Below are positions 58,695 through 64,000 of a DNA stretch of 64,000 bases, piece after piece (position 1 is the first letter of the stretch; every line of letters starts with the position of its first letter). A program made the translations under genes and the position numbers. The DNA is taken from positions 1 to 64,000 of the forward strand of contig DEHM01000013.1 of the NCBI GenBank assembly GCA_002351925.1, read 5' to 3'. The DNA comes from Bacteroidales bacterium UBA2800 (GTDB taxonomy: Bacteria > Bacteroidota > Bacteroidia > Bacteroidales > Paludibacteraceae). The notes beneath the pieces are model-generated. The model ran no database searches, was not told where the DNA came from, and saw only the letters and a program-made list of their open reading frames with translations.

Positions 58695-60926
58695 ATGGAT
58701 TTTCTGGAAGCGCTAAATAGTGTACAACGCGAGGCCGTGACGACCACAGAGGGGCCGTCGCTGATTGTGGCCGGTGCGGGTTCGGGTAAGACACGTGTGT
58801 TGACTTACCGTATTGCGTACTTGTTGCAGCAGGGCGTGCCGGCGGGGCGTATCATGGCGTTGACGTTTACCAACAAAGCTGCACGCGAGATGAAAGAGCG
58901 TATCCAACGGCTGGTAGGCACGGATGCCCGCTACCTGGTGATGGGTACGTTCCATAGCGTGTGCACGCGGCTTATCCGCCCCTATGCGGACTTGTTAGGC
59001 TATACGCGTGACTTCACGATATATGATACGGCGGATAGCAAATCCGTCATCAAAGCCATCTGCAAGGAGCGCGGACTGGACGAGAAGATCTATAAGCCGA
59101 CTGCGGTGTTGAGTCGTATCTCAATGGCAAAGAACAGCGGAGTCAGTCCCTCGCAATATGGTGCGAATACGCAGTTGCTGCGGGAAGACCGTGAGCAACG
59201 GATGTATGAGGTGGCTACTGTGTATGAGCTCTATCAGGCGCGACTGAGGGCCGCCAATGCGATGGATTTTGATGATCTGCTGATCAATATGCTGCGGCTG
59301 ATGGATGTGAGTGAGGAGGTGAAGACGAAATACCAGCAGCAGTTTCAGTATGTGCTGGTGGATGAGTATCAGGACACCAACTATATACAGTTCTTGCTGG
59401 TGAAGCGTCTGGCGGCGCCTCAAGACAACATCTGCGTGGTGGGTGACGATGCACAATCGATATACTCTTTCCGCGGGGCAGACATACGTAACATACTGAA
59501 TTTCCGTCAGGTATATCCTCAGGCGCGCCTGTTCAAACTGGAGCGCAACTACCGGTCGACCCAGACGATTGTGAATGCCGCTAACTCGCTGATACACAAG
59601 AATGTGAACCAGATAGAGAAGACCGTCTATTCGGAGAAAGAGGCCGGTGATCCGCTCCATCTGCAGCCTTATATGGACGACAGAGCAGAGGCGGAAGGCG
59701 TCGTGCAACGGATTCAGCAGGCGCATAGGAAGGTGGGGTACGACGGGATAGCGGTGCTCTATCGGACCAATGCACAGAGCCGTGTCTTTGAGGGCGAGTT
59801 GCGCAAGCGCAATATCCCGTATCGTATCTACGGCGGCACCTCGTTCTACCAGCGCAAGGAGATAAAAGATGTGTTAGGCTATTTCCGTCTGGCGGTGAAC
59901 GCTCGCGATAACGAGGCGTTGTTGCGTATTGTCGGTTTTCCGGGCAGAGGCATCGGTGAGACGACGATGAAGAAAGTGTCGGCGAATGCTATCGAACACC
60001 ACTGTCCGTACTTAGCGGTTATGCGTTCGCCTGACGAGACAGCGCTGGATGTGAGTGCGGCTACGAAGAAGAGACTACAGGCTTTTGCGCTGATGATGGA
60101 CGGCCTGGCGACGCTGAGTGAGGAAACCGATGCCTATCATTTTGCGGAACAAGTGTTGCGTGTGACGGGTGTGCAGACGGCGATGGCTCTAGACCGGACA
60201 CCGGAAGGCATAGACCGTGCGCAGAACGTGCAGGAGTTGCTGAACGCCATCCGTGAGTTTGTGGATCAACGTCAGCAGGAGGGTATTGACTATACGCCTA
60301 TTACGGACTTTCTGAGTGAAGTGAGTCTGCAGACCGACCAGGATGAGAATCTGGCTGATACGACCGAGCGCGTGACGCTGATGACGGTCCATTCGGCGAA
60401 AGGACTGGAGTTCCCGGTAGTGTTTATCGCCGGCATGGAAGAGAACCTGTTTCCTTCGCAATTCTGCGTGAAACCCAGTGAGATAGAAGAGGAACGCCGA
60501 CTGCTGTATGTGGCTATCACCCGATCGATGGAACAATGTTATCTGTCGTTTGCGCGTCAGCGTTTCCGGAACGGTCAGATGGCTTTCAACAGCCCCAGCC
60601 GCTTCCTGCAGGATATCGACAGACGGTTCTTTGAGGTCAACCGACCGGTCGTGCCGAAGGTTCAGGCTGTTCCGAAGATGCAGCCCATTCCAAGTATGCC
60701 GACTATGCCGAGTGTGCCGAAAACACCGGTTAACGGGGCGACGACCTCATTGATCAATGCGGTATGGAAAGGTGGCGACAGGGTGAGTCATCGCGTGTTC
60801 GGTAGCGGAACGGTCGTGCGCGTCTATCGCGATGAAGTGACAGAGAACGACAAGATAGAGATAGCGTTCGACAACGTAGGAACGAAGACCTTGCTCCTCA
60901 CGCACGCGAAGTTGGACAGAATCTAA
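58695..60926 (+). CDS. UvrD/PcrA-type DNA helicase
   Basis: 743 residues. A superfamily 1A 3'-5' helicase for repair and for stripping proteins from DNA. Motifs: AGAGSGKTRVLTYRIA (I), TFTNKAAREMKER (Ia), VDEYQDTN (II), GDDAQSIYSFRGA (III), LERNYRST (IV), TVHSAKGLEF (V) and VAITRSM (VI). A Pro/Met/Val-rich linker (about 650-677) leads to a C-terminal tudor-like domain (HRVFGSGTVVRV), as in PcrA, which contacts RNA polymerase. Its stop overlaps the stop of the convergent chromate transporter gene by four bases. Confidence 0.95.
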   Translation: MDFLEALNSVQREAVTTTEGPSLIVAGAGSGKTRVLTYRIAYLLQQGVPAGRIMALTFTNKAAREMKERIQRLVGTDARYLVMGTFHSVCTRLIRPYADLLGYTRDFTIYDTADSKSVIKAICKERGLDEKIYKPTAVLSRISMAKNSGVSPSQYGANTQLLREDREQRMYEVATVYELYQARLRAANAMDFDDLLINMLRLMDVSEEVKTKYQQQFQYVLVDEYQDTNYIQFLLVKRLAAPQDNICVVGDDAQSIYSFRGADIRNILNFRQVYPQARLFKLERNYRSTQTIVNAANSLIHKNVNQIEKTVYSEKEAGDPLHLQPYMDDRAEAEGVVQRIQQAHRKVGYDGIAVLYRTNAQSRVFEGELRKRNIPYRIYGGTSFYQRKEIKDVLGYFRLAVNARDNEALLRIVGFPGRGIGETTMKKVSANAIEHHCPYLAVMRSPDETALDVSAATKKRLQAFALMMDGLATLSEETDAYHFAEQVLRVTGVQTAMALDRTPEGIDRAQNVQELLNAIREFVDQRQQEGIDYTPITDFLSEVSLQTDQDENLADTTERVTLMTVHSAKGLEFPVVFIAGMEENLFPSQFCVKPSEIEEERRLLYVAITRSMEQCYLSFARQRFRNGQMAFNSPSRFLQDIDRRFFEVNRPVVPKVQAVPKMQPIPSMPTMPSVPKTPVNGATTSLINAVWKGGDRVSHRVFGSGTVVRVYRDEVTENDKIEIAFDNVGTKTLLLTHAKLDRI

Positions 60927-61486
60927 GCGTAGATGACGTATCCGGCCAGGCCGGCAAGAACAATCAAGAGAATAGGGTGGCTGATGATGTCAGTCACTTT
61001 GTTTTTTGCGAAATTCGGCAAGACGGTCAGCAGGGCTACTACCGCGAAGATGATCCAACTGACGGTATCAATGAAATTGGTCGGTTTGATAAGCATCAAC
61101 GCTGCCGAGGCGATAAGGCCGATGACCGTGAAGCGCAACATCCGGAGTGTCTGTTCGAAGTACGGATTGCCTGTGAAGTGGCGGTTGAGCCAGAAATAGG
61201 CTTTGCATATACTGAGCATCAGGATGAGGCTCGGCAGGACAATGGCAAACGTCGCGAGCACGCACCCCCACAGGCCGGCGGTGGTATAGCCGACATAAGT
61301 GGCACAGTTGATGCCTATCGGGCCCGGAGTGACCTGGCTGACAGCGACGATGTCGACGAACTCCTGCTGGGTCATCCATCCGTGTTGCTCCACTTCCATC
61401 TGGATGAGCGACAGGATAGCCAGGCCTCCGCCGAAGCCGAAGAGGCCTATCTGGAAGAACGAGAGAAAGAGCTGCAGATAGATCAT
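60923..61486 (-). CDS. Chromate transporter subunit (short ChrA), second of pair
   Basis: 187 residues, half-size member of the CHR family. It starts with the family pattern FFQIGLFGFGGGLAILSLIQMEVEQ, then VAVSQVTPGPIGINCATYVGY, with about six helices. Short CHR proteins work in pairs of opposite topology. Chromate export is the named function, but the natural substrate is unproven. It overlaps the first subunit gene by four bases. Confidence 0.9.
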   Translation of the reverse strand: MIYLQLFLSFFQIGLFGFGGGLAILSLIQMEVEQHGWMTQQEFVDIVAVSQVTPGPIGINCATYVGYTTAGLWGCVLATFAIVLPSLILMLSICKAYFWLNRHFTGNPYFEQTLRMLRFTVIGLIASAALMLIKPTNFIDTVSWIIFAVVALLTVLPNFAKNKVTDIISHPILLIVLAGLAGYVIYA

Positions 61487-62055
61487 CTCCGCCTCCTTTC
61501 TACAATGTCAACCACCAGAAGCGTAAGTAGGATAGTGGCCAGGATAACCCACACGGGATTGACGTGTCCGAGCCATATAAGCAGCGCTGCAGCAAGCGAA
61601 ACCAGCAGAAATAAGGCGTTTAGTCCTTTGTCCTTTGTCCTTTGTCCTTTGTCCTTTATGGCAGACTTAGCCATCTTGAAGAGCGGCGCGGCGATGAGTG
61701 CGACAACAGCCGGTCGAACGCCGCGGAAAGCTGCTTCTACCGCCGGTATGTCTTTCCAGTCTTTGAAGACCATAGCGATGGCGAGGATGATGAGGAAGGA
61801 GGGAAGTACTGCCCCTAACACCGCGCCGCAAACACCGCGCCAGCCACCTACTCGCCAGCCGATGAAGATAGCCGAATTGACGGCAATAAGCCCCGGAGCA
61901 GCTTGCGCAAGTGCGATCATGTTGAGAAACTCTTCCTCATTGATCCAGTTCTTGCGGTCGACTACTTCGCGTTGGATAAGGGGCAACATGGCATAACCCC
62001 CACCAAGGGTGAAGGTGCCAATTTTAAGGTACGTATAAAACAGTTGCCAGAACAA
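61483..62055 (-). CDS. Chromate transporter subunit (short ChrA), first of pair
   Basis: 190 residues with the same pattern (IGTFTLGGGYAMLPLIQREVVD, then ALAQAAPGLIAVNSAIF) and about six helices. A cytoplasmic or periplasmic loop (KSAIKDKGQRTKDKGLN) is encoded by five perfect 7-base repeats, a feature not found in its partner. Loss or gain of one repeat unit would truncate the protein and uncouple the downstream subunit. It lies 24 bases downstream of udk. Confidence 0.9.
   Translation of the reverse strand: MFWQLFYTYLKIGTFTLGGGYAMLPLIQREVVDRKNWINEEEFLNMIALAQAAPGLIAVNSAIFIGWRVGGWRGVCGAVLGAVLPSFLIILAIAMVFKDWKDIPAVEAAFRGVRPAVVALIAAPLFKMAKSAIKDKGQRTKDKGLNALFLLVSLAAALLIWLGHVNPVWVILATILLTLLVVDIVERRRR
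61623..61657. repeat. Five perfect heptanucleotide repeats inside a transporter gene
   Basis: GTCCTTT occurs five times without a mismatch. Seven is not a multiple of three, so slippage by one unit would shift the reading frame. Confidence 0.95.
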
Positions 62056-62079
62056 AATCCTTGTAAAAGAAAACTTTTG

Positions 62080-62700
62080 TTACTCTTTGTTTTCGCGCAG
62101 TTGCTGCTTGACGAACTTCGCGAGCATGTTGATAGCCGCGTTGTTGTGTCCGCCCTGCGGTACGATGACATCGGCGAAGCGTTTACAGGGCTCGATGAAC
62201 TGCTCGTGCATAGGTTTGAGCACGCGCTGGTAACGCTCGATGACCTGCTCTGCTGTACGTCCACGTTCGAGTACGTCACGCTTCATAACGCGGATGAGAC
62301 GATCGTCGGCATCGGCATCTACGAAGATCTTGAGGTCCATCTGCTCACGCATGATCGGCTCGCGCAGCGCCATAATACCTTCTACCACGATGACCTCGCG
62401 GGGCTCGATATGGATGGTCTCCTTGGAGCGCGTACAGGTGATATACGAATAGATAGGTTGCTCAATGGGTTTGCCCTGTTTTAGCAGGCCGATATGCTTG
62501 CTCAGCAGGTCCCAGTCGAATGCATCGGGATGGTCGAAGTTGATGTTCTGTCGTTCCTCTACGGGCACATGACTGCTGTCCTTGTAATACGAATCTTGGG
62601 GAATAACTACGACTTCGCCCTTAGGTAGGCGCTCGATAAGTTTTCTTACTACCGTTGTTTTACCCGAGCCGGTACCACCCGCAATGCCGATAATAAACAT
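62080..62700 (-). CDS. udk: Uridine kinase
   Basis: 206 residues. It phosphorylates uridine and cytidine in pyrimidine salvage. It starts MFIIGIAGGTGSGKTTVV (P-loop GGTGSGKTT), with QDSYYKD, NFDHPDAFDWDLL, VVEGIMAL and the lid region RLIRVMKRDVLERGRT. The length is normal. I use the ATG at 62700, after the promoter at 62734-62765; a longer frame crosses that promoter. It heads the udk-chromate transporter operon. Confidence 0.94.
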   Translation of the reverse strand: MFIIGIAGGTGSGKTTVVRKLIERLPKGEVVVIPQDSYYKDSSHVPVEERQNINFDHPDAFDWDLLSKHIGLLKQGKPIEQPIYSYITCTRSKETIHIEPREVIVVEGIMALREPIMREQMDLKIFVDADADDRLIRVMKRDVLERGRTAEQVIERYQRVLKPMHEQFIEPCKRFADVIVPQGGHNNAAINMLAKFVKQQLRENKE

Positions 62701-62733
62701 AAAGCGAATTACGATTGTTTGTTTTTCGGGTTG

Positions 62734-62765
62734 CAAAGATACTATATTTTTTGCAAATATGCAAA
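62734..62765 (-). promoter_or_regulatory. Promoter of udk and the chromate transporter pair
   Basis: Minus strand: TTTG (62762-62765) in TTTGCATATTTGC, a 20-base spacer, then TATCTTTG (62734-62741) followed by CAACC. It is divergent from the tmRNA promoter. Confidence 0.85.
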
Positions 62766-62790
62766 TAATAGGACAATTTTTCATTTTTTT

Positions 62791-62822
62791 TTTGGATATG
62801 TGCAAAAAAAGTAGTACTTTTG
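62791..62822 (+). promoter_or_regulatory. Promoter of tmRNA
   Basis: TTTG (62791-62794) in TTTGGATATGTGC, a 20-base spacer, then TACTTTTG (62815-62822) followed by CGCAC. The mature tmRNA begins 14 bases later. Confidence 0.86.
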
Positions 62823-62836
62823 CGCACTTTTTCAAC

Positions 62837-63226
62837 GGGGCTATCTGGTTTTGACAGCAGGTAGAATGGTTGTGTAAGCACGTCGAGCAATGAGGCAACG
62901 CTCGTTAAACTCGCTTCAAACAATTAACTGGCAACTATGAGTATGCTCTCGCTGCCTAATCGAAGTATAGTAGATTAGCTTTTTCGGATGCAAGGCGTCT
63001 GAACGAGACATCGCTCCAAGCCGAGTCTGTGGGCTCAATGGATATAGCGGTGCGGAAATTCACAGAATAGAGATCGTAGGCTGCGATACGGTCTCGACGC
63101 TTTAGCAGATAAGCCGGAGGTTGGTGGCTTGGGTCTTGCCGCCGGACGAAAATCAAAGCCAAGATAAGCGTGTAGAAAGCATAAGTATTCCTTGTTTGGA
63201 CGCGGGTTCGACTCCCGCTAGCTCCA
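62837..63226 (+). ncRNA. ssrA: Transfer-messenger RNA
   Basis: About 390 bases. The 5' acceptor GGGGCTA pairs with 3' TAGCTCC and carries the G3-U70 pair that AlaRS recognises. The 3' end has the T arm GCGGG TTCGACT CCCGC. The internal frame encodes a proteolysis tag ending YALAA. Together with SmpB it rescues stalled ribosomes. CCA is not encoded. It is one-piece, not permuted. Confidence 0.95.
62930..62959 (+). CDS. tmRNA tag reading frame
   Basis: GGC AAC TAT GAG TAT GCT CTC GCT GCC TAA encodes Gly-Asn-Tyr-Glu-Tyr-Ala-Leu-Ala-Ala. The ALAA end is the protease signal. The resume codon is inferred to be GGC from the usual position and from relatives; it could lie a codon or so earlier. Confidence 0.75.
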   Translation, partial: GNYEYALAA

Positions 63227-63234
63227 CACACAAT

Positions 63235-64000
63235 ATGGTAGAGATCAGAGACATACGGACGAAGAGGGAGTTGCGCGGGTTTATTGAATTCGCCAACCAA
63301 TTGTACAAAGGCTGCGACTGTTACTGCCCGCCGCTTTTCTTCGACGAGATGAACTGCTTTGAGCCGGAGAAGAACCCTGCGCTGGAGGTCTGTGACTACC
63401 GTCTCTGGATGGCCTATCGCGACGGCAAACCGGTGGGACGTATTGCCGGCATCATCAACCGCCGCGCGAATGAGAAATGGGGCTTTCGTCATGTGCGTTT
63501 CGGCTGGTTCGACTTTATTGACGACAAGGAGGTAAGCCGTGCGCTGCTCGATACCGTTGTGGCATGGGGCAAGGAGAGAGGTATGGATGCGCTGAACGGC
63601 CCGGTCGGATTTACGGATTTTGACCACGAGGGTCTGTTGCTGGAGGGCTTCGACTACCCGGCGGTGATGGCCTCGCTGTACAACTATCCGTATTACGTGA
63701 AGCATGTGGAGGCATACGGACTGGAGAAAGAGGCCGACTGGATAGAGCTGCAGGTGTTCCCGCCGAAGGATGTGCCGGAGCGTATCGACCGTCTGGCAGA
63801 GATGGTCAAGCAGCGTTACCATGTGCGTATCGTGAAGGTGAAGGACTCGCGCGAGTTGGTGAAGCGCTTTGGGATTGAGTATATGGATGTGATAGATGCC
63901 GCCTACCAGAAGCTCTATAACTTCCAGCCCATGACCGACAAGCAGAAGAACTACTACAAAGATATGTATTTCCAGTTCTTGAACTTCGATTTTGTCACGC
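63235..64000 (+). CDS. GNAT-like N-acetyltransferase-related protein, partial at the window end
   Basis: Translation from the ATG at 63235 gives MVEIRDIRTKRELRGFIEFA and continues open for 255 codons to the window edge. It contains a GNAT-like region (YRLWMAYRDGKPVGRIAGII, VRFGWFDFIDD, ALLDTVVAWGKERGMDALNG, PVGFTDFDHEGLL). It matches a conserved Bacteroidota family of about 380 residues, annotated as hypothetical or acetyltransferase; the substrate is unknown. It begins eight bases after the tmRNA 3' end with no promoter of its own in between, so it may be transcribed by read-through from ssrA. Confidence 0.85.
   Translation, partial: MVEIRDIRTKRELRGFIEFANQLYKGCDCYCPPLFFDEMNCFEPEKNPALEVCDYRLWMAYRDGKPVGRIAGIINRRANEKWGFRHVRFGWFDFIDDKEVSRALLDTVVAWGKERGMDALNGPVGFTDFDHEGLLLEGFDYPAVMASLYNYPYYVKHVEAYGLEKEADWIELQVFPPKDVPERIDRLAEMVKQRYHVRIVKVKDSRELVKRFGIEYMDVIDAAYQKLYNFQPMTDKQKNYYKDMYFQFLNFDFVT

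Overview
The window reads as part of a Bacteroidales chromosome (phylum Bacteroidota); I cannot name the genus. The evidence is the promoter type (a -33 TTTG and a -7 TAnnTTTG, exactly 20 bases apart at most sites), Bacteroidota-specific families (DUF5606, DUF4271, DUF6048, DUF6565, GldB, a zinc-cysteine-free sirtuin, a C-terminal tail resembling type IX sorting tails), few Shine-Dalgarno sequences, and tRNAs without an encoded CCA. Coding density is high, with many 4-base ATGA overlaps and several tail-to-tail gene overlaps. No insertion sequence, prophage or CRISPR array was seen.

Layout. 1-6.7 kb: tRNA fragment, DUF5606-NIF3-zinc ribbon genes, a CPBP protease and a sirtuin on the minus strand, then lolD-gldB-sufS. 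6.8-10.0 kb: a TPR/helix-turn-helix membrane regulator translationally coupled to a large secreted protein. 10.2-15.4 kb: a small Bacteroidales protein with an 11-base repeat array in its leader, a nuclease-like protein, Mrp, a MATE exporter and the CCA-adding enzyme. 15.5-15.8 kb: two tRNA-Ala genes one base apart and a short candidate non-coding RNA. 15.9-27.4 kb: a long minus-strand housekeeping block (trmD, yidD, rnpA, hemD, DUF4271, U32, asd, winged helix, fabF, acpP, metallophosphatase, mutL, an OmpA/TPR lipoprotein).

28.0-40.3 kb is the most unusual region. It is a single minus-strand operon of six genes behind one promoter: a secreted von Willebrand A (VWA) membrane protein, a tubulin/FtsZ-like GTPase, a 998-residue two-helix membrane protein, a 994-residue membrane protein with two transglutaminase-like repeats, a membrane-anchored gluzincin-like protein whose three zinc ligands are all replaced, and a DUF6565 lipoprotein. 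Tubulin-like proteins next to VWA and OmpA proteins have been proposed from comparative genomics to form a membrane-remodelling system. The two transglutaminase domains, one with Ser at the catalytic Cys position, and the dead peptidase look like a Bacteroidales elaboration of it. An OmpA/TPR lipoprotein lies just downstream.

40.5-45.0 kb holds an unrecognised gene, a tiny YqaE/Pmp3 membrane protein gene, a six-copy 11-base repeat array, a PKD lipoprotein and three Bacteroidota envelope genes. 45-53.6 kb holds tkt, leuS, tRNA-Lys, ispG with a shortened insert, and PPi-dependent phosphofructokinase. 53.7-64 kb holds tRNA-Gln, a ClC channel, obgE, adk, HU, a rhomboid protease, a PcrA/UvrD helicase, a split chromate transporter behind udk, tmRNA, and the start of a GNAT-like gene.

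Across the window, short heptanucleotide tandem repeats recur at five places, two of them inside coding sequences (sufS and a chromate transporter subunit) where a change of one unit would shift the frame. Protein promoters share an extended -33 box (TTTGCATATGT-like), while tRNA promoters share a different one (TTTGGTCA) and a common leader.
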